The position numbers were made by a program, and so were the translations under genes. A DNA stretch of 64,000 bases, taken from NCBI RefSeq assembly GCF_016587355.1, contig NZ_BNJF01000001.1:1426001-1490000 (forward strand). The letters are read 5' to 3'. Source of the DNA: Ktedonospora formicarum. GTDB taxonomy: Bacteria; Chloroflexota; Ktedonobacteria; Ktedonobacterales; Ktedonobacteraceae. Within the stretch, counting starts at the first letter, position 1. The number at the start of each line of letters is the position of its first letter. Positions 10,176 to 19,451 of the stretch are shown here, in pieces. The notes beneath the pieces are model-generated. The model was not told the DNA's origin. It did no database searches and saw nothing but the letters and a program-made list of their open reading frames with translations.

Positions 10176-10275
10176 GTTATTAGAACTCCTTATAGTTTTT
10201 ATTGATAATGTATCGGACGATAGTGGATCCACCAATAGATTACCGACAATCATACTGCGAACGACACAAAAAAGC

Positions 10276-10307
10276 TACCTCTCCCGAGATACTCTCAAGG
10301 AGAGGTA
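10276..10307 (-). terminator. Rho-independent terminator after the membrane PP2C gene
   Basis: A 9-bp stem (10276-10284 with 10299-10307) followed on the minus strand by GC then six T. It lies 20 bp past the stop codon of the phosphatase gene and separates it from aspS. Confidence 0.75.
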
Positions 10308-10326
10308 TGCTATATTCCGTGCGATC

Positions 10327-12711
10327 TCAAGGTTGGCAGGTATTCGGCGACTTATTAGCGTCAATGTCGATCTGGGTGCGCGGGGCATCAACCGGGCCAC
10401 TCTGGGAGATCAATATGACTTTGTTGCCATCCGGATCGGGTGTGATGCTTTTTAAACTGTTCAACAGCACTGGGGAAACATACTGCCGAGACAACTGCAT
10501 TTTGAGTTGTGGAGTGCCAGTCGTATTATCTCCCGAAAGGGTTGTACCCGAGTTCCCAGAGGATACAATATTCAGGTCGAGCAGGCGATGATTCGAGCTA
10601 TCAGCAATAAAGAGATGGGGCACATCACCCACCTTATTAGCAGCTAGCACTGAAGTTGTAGCACGTGGAATCATCAGTAGCGTCTGCATCTGAGGAACCG
10701 GAGCCGGAACAGGGCTTGTGCTGCTAGTGAAACCTTGCGTGCTGACTGACAATGGCGTGTAGATTGGCTGCTGTATCCCTACGCCAGCGGCGGCACGCTT
10801 CCCTTCGGCAAACAGAACGCTCTGGATATTACCATTGTCAAGCAAGAGAAAGAGCTGTTTGTCCGGGAAGGCCGCAAGGCTCAGGATCTTGCCAGCGGAC
10901 AACTCCATCTTCTGCGCTTTCGCATCGGTAGCATTCAGATCATACTTAAGCACCAGCACTGTGCTATCGGAATTGGTTGGATTCAACACCACAAACGCAT
11001 CGTTATCCCAGGCACTGATCAGGGGAGCTGGAGTATGTTCCGCCGTCAATTCCTGGCTGATGGGAAGTTTAGTCGTGTTAAAGGCTGTTCCAGCATCGTT
11101 ACTGGGCGTCAACACCTGCAAGGAATAGCTACTATCGTTCAGGTTTAATGTCAAGACAAGCAGGCGCGTACCCGCGCTTGCGATAGAGAGGACTTGCCCT
11201 TCGACATTAATCTTCTCGCCTAAAGTATGTGTACCGCCATTCTGGCTCATCAGGTAGATGGCCTTATCATATCCCAAAGCATAAAAGAGCTTCTTATCAT
11301 TATGCTGAACGACGGCAAGTGTATCGGCCTGAGCCTTAGTCTTCCCACTTGAGATCGAAGCGGAGCCCGTATTTGAGCATGGAATGGGCGAGATCAAATA
11401 GCGTTGATTATAATTGGTAATCGCACTCTTGGTACTGGTCACCAAAGTTCCACTCAAGCTATTAAGCTTTGTCCGTTGCTCCGTAGAAAGGGCCACATGC
11501 TGAACCCTTGTCATTTGCTGCTGTGCATTTTTAAGCTCTCGAAGGGCATTCGCAGGATCCGAAGTTAATGTACCTTTTGCCTGAGTAATATATTGGTCCG
11601 CTAATGACAGGGATTCATTGACATTAACGCCCATCTGCCCCAATCCTAGGAAATAGAACGCACCACCACCGAGCAAGGCCACAATCAGAAGCACAAATAT
11701 CGCAAGGGTAGGAAAAAGCAGACGCTTGCTCTTAGAAGGTGGAAGCGGCACTGCGGCCTGTGGAGCGGGCATTCCTTCAGCAGCCAACGATCCGCTCGCC
11801 ACACGCAGAGGCGAATTAGGGTAGGATGCATCAGCACTCTGCGTCAATAACCCGACAGGCGCGCCCGCGAGGCTCCCAATAATCTTGGTTGGCTCATCGC
11901 TCACTTCCCGGCTACTCATTCTCATGGGACGGCGAGCATTAGGAGGTTCCCAACCTACTTCCTGTACACGGATGACAATTGCAGTGATGTTATCAGGTCC
12001 ACCATTCTCATTAGCACGCTCGACGAGATGATAGACACTCTCGCGCGGCTGATACTGGTCGACAATCGAGCGTAACTCATCATCCTCTACCTGACCAGAG
12101 AGGCCATCGGAGCACAGAAGTAGTGAGTCACCCTCTTCAAGGGGTTCGGAGAATATATCAATCTCGACTTCCGCATTAGTCCCCAGTGAGCGTGTAATAA
12201 CATTGCGCTGGGCATGCGAACGAGCCTGATCCCCGGTCAATAAACCGGCCCGCACCTGTTCCTCTACCCATGAATGATCCTGCGAAACCTGCTTTACCTG
12301 CCCCTTATGCATGAGATAGGCACGGCTATCACCGACATTCGCAACATAGGCTGTGCCACCACACAAAACAGCGGCGACACAGGTCGTTCCCATGCCACTG
12401 CGCATAACGCTCTCAGCGGCACGTTGATGGATCAGGGTGTTGGCACGCTTGATGGAATACACCAGCGATTCGGTGACATCTTCCCTGCCATTCTGGTAAT
12501 ATTCTTTGCTAATTGTGTCGACAGCGATTTCGCTTGCCACTTCACCTGCAGCATGTCCGCCCATACCATCAGCCACAATGAAGAGAGCGCCCTTCTTCGC
12601 CATCATCTGGGCGTCTTTAGGAATGACGTAGGCCATATTGTCTTCATTATGGGGACGCCTGCGGCCAACATCAGTTAGCTGTGCGACATCGAGCCGAAGT
12701 TGTTTGGACAA
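10327..12711 (-). CDS. Membrane PP2C-type Ser/Thr phosphatase with extracellular C-terminal domain
   Basis: A 794-residue protein. Residues 1-250 form a PP2C/PppA-like phosphatase: RPHNEDN, VADGMGGHAAGE, ANVGDSRAYL, LCSDGLSG and GGPDNITAIVI supply the metal-binding aspartates. A proline- and serine-rich linker follows, then one membrane segment at about 330-355, then about 435 residues, probably outside the cell, with repeats of hydrophobic strand patterns that suggest a beta-propeller (inferred). The start is TTG, with GGGAGAG 7 bp upstream. The build mirrors bacterial PASTA-type receptor kinases but with a phosphatase inside. No Ser/Thr kinase is nearby, so its substrate is unknown. Confidence 0.85.
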   Translation of the reverse strand: MSKQLRLDVAQLTDVGRRRPHNEDNMAYVIPKDAQMMAKKGALFIVADGMGGHAAGEVASEIAVDTISKEYYQNGREDVTESLVYSIKRANTLIHQRAAESVMRSGMGTTCVAAVLCGGTAYVANVGDSRAYLMHKGQVKQVSQDHSWVEEQVRAGLLTGDQARSHAQRNVITRSLGTNAEVEIDIFSEPLEEGDSLLLCSDGLSGQVEDDELRSIVDQYQPRESVYHLVERANENGGPDNITAIVIRVQEVGWEPPNARRPMRMSSREVSDEPTKIIGSLAGAPVGLLTQSADASYPNSPLRVASGSLAAEGMPAPQAAVPLPPSKSKRLLFPTLAIFVLLIVALLGGGAFYFLGLGQMGVNVNESLSLADQYITQAKGTLTSDPANALRELKNAQQQMTRVQHVALSTEQRTKLNSLSGTLVTSTKSAITNYNQRYLISPIPCSNTGSASISSGKTKAQADTLAVVQHNDKKLFYALGYDKAIYLMSQNGGTHTLGEKINVEGQVLSIASAGTRLLVLTLNLNDSSYSLQVLTPSNDAGTAFNTTKLPISQELTAEHTPAPLISAWDNDAFVVLNPTNSDSTVLVLKYDLNATDAKAQKMELSAGKILSLAAFPDKQLFLLLDNGNIQSVLFAEGKRAAAGVGIQQPIYTPLSVSTQGFTSSTSPVPAPVPQMQTLLMIPRATTSVLAANKVGDVPHLFIADSSNHRLLDLNIVSSGNSGTTLSGDNTTGTPQLKMQLSRQYVSPVLLNSLKSITPDPDGNKVILISQSGPVDAPRTQIDIDANKSPNTCQP

Positions 12712-13039
12712 CGCGCATCTCTCCCGTAAATCAGTATCTCTTCACAGCGTGCAATAATTTGTCCTTGTGCTGACTTATATTACGCGCTAGGCATTTGCTG
12801 GAACTTTAGGCTATAATACACCGATGTAGAGAAAAACGCAATGTGCTTCCTAGGAGGCACATACAATGTTTTCTCACGCGCTTATGACCTGTCCCGTTCA
12901 CTGCACTTGAGTATACTCTTTCAACAGATAGCATGCAAGATATATAGCTCGCGGTACTAGCCAGGCCAAAGCAAAAGTCCTGGAAATAGTCCAACTCGCA
13001 GGCCGCACCTCATATATTTAGCGCATGGAGTCTGTTACT
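12712..13039. other. Divergent intergenic region
   Basis: About 330 bp between the divergent phosphatase and the unknown gene. It contains a small hairpin at 12841-12862 (ATGTGC with GCACAT around the palindrome TCCTAGGA). No clear promoter pair or gene was found. Confidence 0.35.
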
Positions 13040-14323
13040 ATGGTAAATATCACCTTTCACGACCAGCTACGAACCTTTGAACAGACGCATCCACTTATTC
13101 CTGATTCTAGTCCAAACATGCCTGACGAATGGCTCAACGAGGTCCAGGCTCGGCTCACGCGCTTAGGCTTCTCTAGCCAACCCTCTATACAATCTACGAA
13201 GGTTAATTGCCCTACAACTCTCTTCTATAGCGAATATACAACGGAGTCACCACTCACGCTGCTGCTGTACAATAGCTCACCCGCAGCACAGCAGATGTGG
13301 GATATTTTTCCTATTCTTGCACGTTTGCGCGCCCTGGAGTTGGTTCAGACACTACTTGGCAAACTACCACTCACACTAAAATGGCTGATCCAGGTGGCTC
13401 CCGATCCGGGGGCGACCACATTCTCATCCTTTCTCCAATCCCATAGAGAACGGCTCCACGCGCATGCCTGTCTATGGGATGATAGCTTTGGAAGCTACGA
13501 AGCCGGTTGGGGAAGTGATGGCATTCCATTACTCATGCTCGGATGTAAGGGCCGACTAGGTGTCAAACTCCAGGCACGCATCCCAACAGAGCAGGATCTA
13601 TTGACAATGCATGGAGCCGTCGCACCCAATGCCCTCTGGCGACTCCTCTGGGCACTCCAGAGTATCAAGGATGAGCGCGAAAATATCCAGATCGAAGGCT
13701 TCTACGATCAGCTCGATGGTCCTGATGATGAATACCTTACCGCGATCTCGGCGCTACCTGATAGCGCTCCGCGCCTGGCCCAACGCTGGTCACTACCAGC
13801 ACTGCCGCTTGGTTTAAAAGGGTTACAGCTTCACTATACACAGATGTTAGTTCCCACTTGCAGCTTAACATCGCTTGAGGGGCAAAATCAGGAGATACCA
13901 GTACCATTTATAGGTGAGCAAATGCCCAGAGAAGCCTGCGCATACCTGGACTTTCATCTGGTCCCCAGACAGACACCAGAGCAGATATTCAACCTTCTGC
14001 GGCGACACCTGGATACCTGGGGCTTTGCGGATGTGGAAGCCCACTACCTCTATGGCTATCAACCAAGCGTACTTCAGGCGAATGAATCGTTCTTACACAT
14101 GGTACAGGAGGCAACCTGTTTGGCTTATGGCATACCTCCTTATGTATTACCAATGACGGTTAGTAGTCAACCACTCGCGCTGCTAAGTGAACATGTACCT
14201 ACCATTATCACAAGTCTGGTAGGTACAACCACCAATAATGACGCTTTGGTCAATCAGGCCTTCGCCAACGCAGTCAAGCAAACGGCACTCTGTATCGCCA
14301 GTATGGCACAGCAACATACATAG
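13040..14323 (+). CDS. Protein of unknown function, linked to MBL-fold hydrolase
   Basis: About 427 residues, not recognised. It is soluble in appearance: no signal peptide or membrane segment, average charge, many Leu and Pro. The C-terminal half has stretches such as EQIFNLLRRHLDTWGFADVE that suggest an alpha/beta fold, and FLHMVQEATCLAYG near the end; peptidase M20-like proteins have similar pieces, but catalytic residues were not found, so no function is given. An ATG at 13025 is possible; the ATG at 13040 has GGAG 9 bp upstream and is preferred. It ends 14 bp before the MBL-fold gene, so the two are probably one operon. Confidence 0.7.
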   Translation: MVNITFHDQLRTFEQTHPLIPDSSPNMPDEWLNEVQARLTRLGFSSQPSIQSTKVNCPTTLFYSEYTTESPLTLLLYNSSPAAQQMWDIFPILARLRALELVQTLLGKLPLTLKWLIQVAPDPGATTFSSFLQSHRERLHAHACLWDDSFGSYEAGWGSDGIPLLMLGCKGRLGVKLQARIPTEQDLLTMHGAVAPNALWRLLWALQSIKDERENIQIEGFYDQLDGPDDEYLTAISALPDSAPRLAQRWSLPALPLGLKGLQLHYTQMLVPTCSLTSLEGQNQEIPVPFIGEQMPREACAYLDFHLVPRQTPEQIFNLLRRHLDTWGFADVEAHYLYGYQPSVLQANESFLHMVQEATCLAYGIPPYVLPMTVSSQPLALLSEHVPTIITSLVGTTTNNDALVNQAFANAVKQTALCIASMAQQHT

Positions 14324-14337
14324 TAAAGGATGACACG

Positions 14338-15255
14338 ATGGCACGTTTAGAGATACACCAACTCAATGATCGCACCTGGATCTTACAGGGTGGCGGAAAT
14401 ATCGGTATTCTTGCCCATGAGAGGCACTGCCTGATCGTCGATAGCGGTATGGATAAAGACACTGGCAAAGCCATTCTCAGTGCTGTCGCAAAGCTCAATC
14501 TGGAGCCACGCGCGCTTCTTATTACCCATGCACATGCCGATCATTTTGGTGGCGCACACCATATTGTCAAACAAACAGGGGTTCGTGTCTATGCCACACG
14601 CGTTGAAGCATCAGTAATGGCAAGCCCAATCCTTGAGCCGCTCTACCTCTTTAGCGGAGCACAACCTCCACGCGAGTTGCAACATAAATTTCTCATGGCG
14701 AAACCCTGCTTAGCGGATGAAATTGTGGTTGGCAATGAGCAGGAGATCGCGGGCATACCACTGCGCTTGCTCTCGCTTCCCGGTCATAGCAGCGAACAGG
14801 TTGGAGTAGCCTTTGGCGAGACACTTCTCGCGGGAGATGCCTTTCTTACCCCAGAAATACTAGACAAACACCATATACCTTTTTACAGTGATATAGAACA
14901 GGGGTTGACAACATTAAACGTGTTGAAACAGGAGGTTCCAGCGTTTTCTTATGTAGTAGCAGGGCATGGAGAGATTTATACCTCTTCGGAACAGGCTAAT
15001 AGGGCCATATATTATACAGTTGAACGCCTAGAGGGTATACTGGACACTATCAGGCATGGACTAGCATATGGGCAACCACGCTCACTCGCTGATTTGCTCA
15101 GTGAGGTGGCAGAGGCACAGGGCACGAGTATCAGTACTCTTGCGCAACACGTCCTCTATCAGACTACCATCCAGTCCGCGCTTGGTACTCTCTACGCGCG
15201 GGGTGAAATCGCGCCCCTTCTGGCAGATAATCGCCTGCAATGGGCGCTGGTATAG
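14338..15255 (+). CDS. MBL-fold metallo-hydrolase
   Basis: A 305-residue metallo-beta-lactamase-fold enzyme. Zinc-binding motif THAHADHFGG is at about residues 61-70, a further His in LPGHSSEQ, the bridging Asp in LLAGDAFL, and the final His in VVAGHGEIY. This complete ligand set supports a hydrolase acting on a thioester, lactone or nucleotide-like substrate; which one is not visible. The C-terminal 80 residues form a helical tail (WH-like), common in the glyoxalase II/LACTB2-like branch. It follows the unknown gene at 14 bp and probably shares its message. Confidence 0.85.
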   Translation: MARLEIHQLNDRTWILQGGGNIGILAHERHCLIVDSGMDKDTGKAILSAVAKLNLEPRALLITHAHADHFGGAHHIVKQTGVRVYATRVEASVMASPILEPLYLFSGAQPPRELQHKFLMAKPCLADEIVVGNEQEIAGIPLRLLSLPGHSSEQVGVAFGETLLAGDAFLTPEILDKHHIPFYSDIEQGLTTLNVLKQEVPAFSYVVAGHGEIYTSSEQANRAIYYTVERLEGILDTIRHGLAYGQPRSLADLLSEVAEAQGTSISTLAQHVLYQTTIQSALGTLYARGEIAPLLADNRLQWALV

Positions 15256-15332
15256 AGGGGAGAGATAGTTCTGAGAGTTGTTACCTCAGAAAAAAATGTG
15301 ACGTTATACAGCCATAGGAGATTGCAGTCTAT

Positions 15333-16508
15333 ATGCACATAGGGATTAATGCTCAGTTGCTATCCTTCGGCCAAAATTATCGCAATGGTGGTGTCAGTCG
15401 CTACATACGTACTCTGCTGCGTGAGCTGGCAACCCAGCCTGGAAAGCACCACTATACGGTATTTGTGAATGGGAAAGAAGTTATCGAGCAGCTTGACGCT
15501 CAACATGAGCAGATTACCTATGTGTCAGCTCCCTGGTCCCAATCTCAGCCAGCATCACGCGTCGCCTGGGAACAGTTGACATTACCAACTCAAATTCGTC
15601 AGCGGGGAATAGATGTACTGCATTCACCAGTGAATGTCCTGCCTGCTCTGCTACCACGGCATTGCTCAAGCGTTGTCACCCTTCATGACCTCGCTTTTCT
15701 CCGATTCCCTGAAGTGCTTACTACGGCTAAACGCGTGTATCATCGTACCTTCACGCTACGTAGCTTACATCAAGCCACGGCCATCATCAGTGTCTCGGAA
15801 AGCACCAGATGTGATGTACATGAACTAGCGGACATTCCTCTTGAGAAGGTCCATACTGTCCACATGTGTATCGATAAGCGCTTCGCGCACCTCTACCCAA
15901 TGGAGGAACGTACGCGCTTCCGTCAAAAGTATGGGCTCAACGAGGGCTATATTTTCTATCTGGGAACACTCGAACCACGCAAGAATATCCCTATATTGGT
16001 CGAAGCGTACAATATTTTGCGCCAGCGAAAAGGAATCACTGAGAAACTTGTTCTGGCTGGTGGCAAAGGCTGGCTCTATGATGAGATCTTCGCGCGTATA
16101 CAACAACTGGGCCTGGAGGAACATGTCCTCTTTCCAGGATATGTAAGCGACGATGAGCAAGGGCTCTGGTATCAGTCGGCGAGCGTCTTTGCCTTCCCTT
16201 CACTTTACGAAGGCTTTGGCATTCCGGTCGCCGAGGCACTCGCAGGAGGAACACCCGTGGTAACGACCAATGTCTCAAGCCTGCCTGAGGCAGGCGCAGG
16301 TCTGGCACTTTGCGTCCCGCCTGCCGATAGCGAGGCATTCGCGACCGCGCTCTTCCAGGCTCTGACCGATACGCAACTGCAAGAGCGGTGTCGCAAAGAA
16401 GCCCATACAGTGATGGAGCGCTTCTCTGCTCAGCAGATGGTTGCTCATACCATCAAGGTGTATGAACAGGCAGCTAAAGAGCGATCTTTATCATCAGCTA
16501 TTTCTTAG
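15333..16508 (+). CDS. Glycosyltransferase family 4
   Basis: A 391-residue GT-B fold enzyme. The N-terminal acceptor half begins MHIGINAQLL and includes NGGVSRYIRTLLREL. The C-terminal donor half has YLGTLEPRKNI, the nucleotide-sugar site FPSLYEGFGIPVAEALA (the E-x7-E motif) and GGTPVVTTN. It is close to mannosyl/rhamnosyl transferases of capsule and O-antigen loci. It opens the exopolysaccharide block; AGGAG is found about 13 bp ahead of the ATG. Role inferred: adds a sugar to the lipid-linked repeat unit in the cytoplasm. Linkage cannot be predicted. Confidence 0.85.
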   Translation: MHIGINAQLLSFGQNYRNGGVSRYIRTLLRELATQPGKHHYTVFVNGKEVIEQLDAQHEQITYVSAPWSQSQPASRVAWEQLTLPTQIRQRGIDVLHSPVNVLPALLPRHCSSVVTLHDLAFLRFPEVLTTAKRVYHRTFTLRSLHQATAIISVSESTRCDVHELADIPLEKVHTVHMCIDKRFAHLYPMEERTRFRQKYGLNEGYIFYLGTLEPRKNIPILVEAYNILRQRKGITEKLVLAGGKGWLYDEIFARIQQLGLEEHVLFPGYVSDDEQGLWYQSASVFAFPSLYEGFGIPVAEALAGGTPVVTTNVSSLPEAGAGLALCVPPADSEAFATALFQALTDTQLQERCRKEAHTVMERFSAQQMVAHTIKVYEQAAKERSLSSAIS

Positions 16509-16656
16509 AACCTTTATATAGTTTGTCTCTTTCGCTCGTCAAAAGGCGTTTTACTAAGAAGAACAACTCTTTTAACATATCGAGGCATAACTTCTACATC
16601 GAAGTATACAGGGAAGTAAAAATGCCTTAGTTTCACCTAAAGTAAAGCACTGGCTT

Positions 16657-18252
16657 ATGAATATAGATACGAGCAGAACAGAACTTAGTCGGACCCAGAA
16701 CGCGCCACAGCCTACCTTTTCAGGCGCTACTGGAGCCACCGGTCCTATCACAAAAGCTATCTCGAGACGACGAACACATCGCCAACAATGGCGCATCTTT
16801 GAGTGTATCGCAATGCTCATTCTTGATGCCTGGCTCACTCATGTCTCGTTTCAGCTTGCCTATTCGTTGCGCGCGGCCTTTGAAGAGCCACATAGCTTTT
16901 TGAGCAATGTGCTGTTTGGCGTGCGCTCAACCTTGTTGATCAATGATACGGTCTACTATGGTCTACCAAAGGTAGATACATATGTGGGGCTGGAGATCGC
17001 CATTATTCTGGGCCTTCTCTCCATCTTCACCATTCGCGGACTCTACCGCCTGCGCCTGACCGGAACCTGGTTCCGCCAGACACAAATTATCATCGGGTCC
17101 GCAACTGTAGGTCTGGCCTGTCTGATTACCTACTACTTTGCCTTTCAGCCGCCCGCAACTTCGCGCCTGATGTTCATCTTTGCCTGGCTGGTAACCATTC
17201 TGGTTCTTGTCATTGGCCGTCTGCTGGTCTCGGCTGGAATGAGCATGCTGTACCGCATGGGTTTAGGAGAGACGCGCCTGCTGGTCGTCGGCTCGGGACG
17301 ATTGGGCAAGATGGTCATGCAGCATATCGTTGCCAGTCCAAATCTTGGCTATTCCATCGTGGGCTTCCTGCATGATATGACGGAACCCCCTAGCGATTTC
17401 GGGCGCTTTAAGATGCTCGGTACCATCGATGATATCGGCATGGTCATTCGCTCTATGCAAATTGATGAGGTTATCATCGCGCTACCCTCGAATCTACATC
17501 AGCAGGCAGTCCGTAGTGTTAAGCTCTGCGAACGCCTAGGAACCTCGTTCAAACTTATTCCCGATCTCTATGAATTGAGTCTCTCGCGTATCGATATGGA
17601 GGCCATTGAGGGCATTCCACTTATCGGCATTCGGCAGGCATCCCTCAACACGGCCCAGCGCTTTGTAACACGCCTGGTAGACCTTATCGGATCAGCCTTT
17701 GTGCTTCTAGTTGGTTCCCCCATCTGGCTCTGTGTGGCCTTGGCAGTCAAGATCTCGTCTCCTGGACCGATTATTTTTAAGCAGGAGCGAGTTGGGCTGA
17801 ACGAGAAGCATTTCAATATGTATAAGTTCCGCTCGATGTATCGGGACGCGGAACAACGTAAGGCGGCTCTGATCGCCCAAAATGAAGCGGCAGGCCCCCT
17901 CTTCAAAATGAAATTTGATCCTCGTATCACTCCGATTGGGCGCTTCATCCGCAAAACGAGTATCGATGAGATTCCGCAGTTCTTCAATGTATTGCGTGGC
18001 GAAATGAGTCTGGTTGGCGCACGCCCACCAGTGCCCGCCGAAGTAGCAATGTATGAAGATTGGCAGAAGGGACGCTTCGCGATGAAACCGGGTCTGACCG
18101 GTCTATGGCAGGTTCGCGGACGCAGCAATCTCAGCTTCGACGAGGGCGTGCTGATGGATCTCTATTACATTGAAAACTTCTCGCTGCGGCTCTATTTCCA
18201 GATACTTTTGAGCACAATCCCGGCGGTACTACTGAGACGAGGAGCTTACTAG
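16657..18252 (+). CDS. Undecaprenyl-phosphate sugar phosphotransferase (exopolysaccharide initiation)
   Basis: A 531-residue polyprenyl glycosylphosphotransferase of the WcaJ/WbaP group. It begins the repeat unit by moving a sugar-1-phosphate to undecaprenyl phosphate. Seen in order: four to five membrane segments (about 50-190), a CoA-binding/NAD-like domain (LLVVGSGRLGKMV), one membrane re-entrant helix near 345, and the catalytic domain with KFRSMYRDAE, FIRKTSIDEIPQFFNVLRGE and MSLVGARPP. The next gene starts 4 bp after its stop, so they are cotranscribed. The exact sugar (glucose or galactose) is not decided by sequence. Confidence 0.93.
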   Translation: MNIDTSRTELSRTQNAPQPTFSGATGATGPITKAISRRRTHRQQWRIFECIAMLILDAWLTHVSFQLAYSLRAAFEEPHSFLSNVLFGVRSTLLINDTVYYGLPKVDTYVGLEIAIILGLLSIFTIRGLYRLRLTGTWFRQTQIIIGSATVGLACLITYYFAFQPPATSRLMFIFAWLVTILVLVIGRLLVSAGMSMLYRMGLGETRLLVVGSGRLGKMVMQHIVASPNLGYSIVGFLHDMTEPPSDFGRFKMLGTIDDIGMVIRSMQIDEVIIALPSNLHQQAVRSVKLCERLGTSFKLIPDLYELSLSRIDMEAIEGIPLIGIRQASLNTAQRFVTRLVDLIGSAFVLLVGSPIWLCVALAVKISSPGPIIFKQERVGLNEKHFNMYKFRSMYRDAEQRKAALIAQNEAAGPLFKMKFDPRITPIGRFIRKTSIDEIPQFFNVLRGEMSLVGARPPVPAEVAMYEDWQKGRFAMKPGLTGLWQVRGRSNLSFDEGVLMDLYYIENFSLRLYFQILLSTIPAVLLRRGAY

Positions 18253-18256
18253 GTTT

Positions 18257-19396
18257 ATGAAAGTCGCACTGGTTCACGATTACCTCAATCAGATGGGCGG
18301 GGCGGAACGTGTGGTGCTTGCCCTGCATGAGCTGTTCCCCGACGCCCCCATCTATACATCAATCTATGACCCTGACCGCGTTGATCCGGCGTTCAGGAAG
18401 ATTGATGTTCGCACCTCTTTTATGCAGAAGTTACCAATGGTAACGAAGCATCATCAACCATATTTACCTTTCTATCCTTTCGCGATGGAGAAGCTTGACC
18501 TGCGTGGCTTCGACCTGGTTTTAAGTAGCTCAAGCGCGTTCGGTAAGGGTGTGATTACGCGCCCAGAGACCACACATATCTGCTATTGCCATACGCCGAT
18601 GCGCTGGTGTTGGAACTATGAGGAATATGTCGAGCGCGAGCAGCTCGGTAAGATTGCTCGCACGGTGCTACCCTTCATGATTACGGGCCTGCGCGTGTGG
18701 GACCAGATGTCTGCAATGCGCGTTGACCATTTTATCGCCAACTCTCCTGTTATCGCCGAACGTATTCGCAAGTACTATCGACGCGAGTCCATCTTCATTC
18801 CCCCTCCAGTTGACGCCAGCCGCTTTCCTTTCGATCCCAACATTCAAGCTGGTGAATACTTCCTAATTTTGAGTAGACTGGTACCATATAAACGTATAGA
18901 TCTGGCAATTGAGGCGTGCAATCGTCTGCGCTTGCCCCTGGTGGTTATTGGAGGCGGGCGCGATGAGGAGATTTTAAAGCGCATGGCAGGCCCAACAATT
19001 CAATTTCTGGGGCACCTGCCAGATCACGAGGTGGTGCGCTATGTAACTCATTGTCGCGCCTTTCTCTTTCCAGGAGAGGAGGACTTTGGTATTACCCCCC
19101 TGGAAGTGCAGGCGGCAGGACGCCCGGTCGTCGCCTATGGCGCGGGCGGTGCTCTATCGACGGTGATCGAAGGAGTGACAGGCGCATTCTTCCGCGAACA
19201 GACAGTTGAGAGCTTGACTGAAGTCCTGGCAAAATTCGACGCTCGCGCCTATAATCCACTCGCGATACGCAATCATGCACTTGAATTCGACACGCCGCGT
19301 TTCCAGCGTCGCATTCTTCAGTTTATCGAGGCCAAAATGCAGGGTAGCTCAGCCCATCAGGACAGCCCGCACCCTATGAACGATATCGTCTTCTAA
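18257..19396 (+). CDS. Glycosyltransferase family 4 (WbaZ-like)
   Basis: A 379-residue GT-B enzyme, starting KVALVHDYLNQMGGAERVV. Characteristic of the WbaZ-like mannosyltransferases are CYCHTPMRWCW and the donor-site segment FPGEEDFGITPLEVQAAGRP. It starts 4 bp after the polyprenyl phosphotransferase stop, so translational coupling is likely. The pairing suggests it adds the second sugar to the lipid-linked unit, which is inference from order. The last 20 residues are loosely conserved. Confidence 0.9.
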   Translation: MKVALVHDYLNQMGGAERVVLALHELFPDAPIYTSIYDPDRVDPAFRKIDVRTSFMQKLPMVTKHHQPYLPFYPFAMEKLDLRGFDLVLSSSSAFGKGVITRPETTHICYCHTPMRWCWNYEEYVEREQLGKIARTVLPFMITGLRVWDQMSAMRVDHFIANSPVIAERIRKYYRRESIFIPPPVDASRFPFDPNIQAGEYFLILSRLVPYKRIDLAIEACNRLRLPLVVIGGGRDEEILKRMAGPTIQFLGHLPDHEVVRYVTHCRAFLFPGEEDFGITPLEVQAAGRPVVAYGAGGALSTVIEGVTGAFFREQTVESLTEVLAKFDARAYNPLAIRNHALEFDTPRFQRRILQFIEAKMQGSSAHQDSPHPMNDIVF

Positions 19397-19451
19397 TGCT
19401 ATCGAGGCCAGAACTAACTAACACACTTCGTTTGAGAAAGGGTCGAGAGAC

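Noticed and set aside
10176..10253. Longer N-terminus for aspS (26 extra residues)
   Set aside because: The extra part does not match the family, while GTG at 10175 has an AAGGAG site and normal length.
10176..10260. T-box leader ahead of aspS (and likewise serS at 56369-56500)
   Set aside because: No GGTGGnACC-type T-box core sequence was found in either leader.
12806..12994. 62-residue minus-strand frame between the phosphatase and the unknown gene
   Set aside because: Lies in the promoter region, has mixed unrelated composition and no ribosome site.
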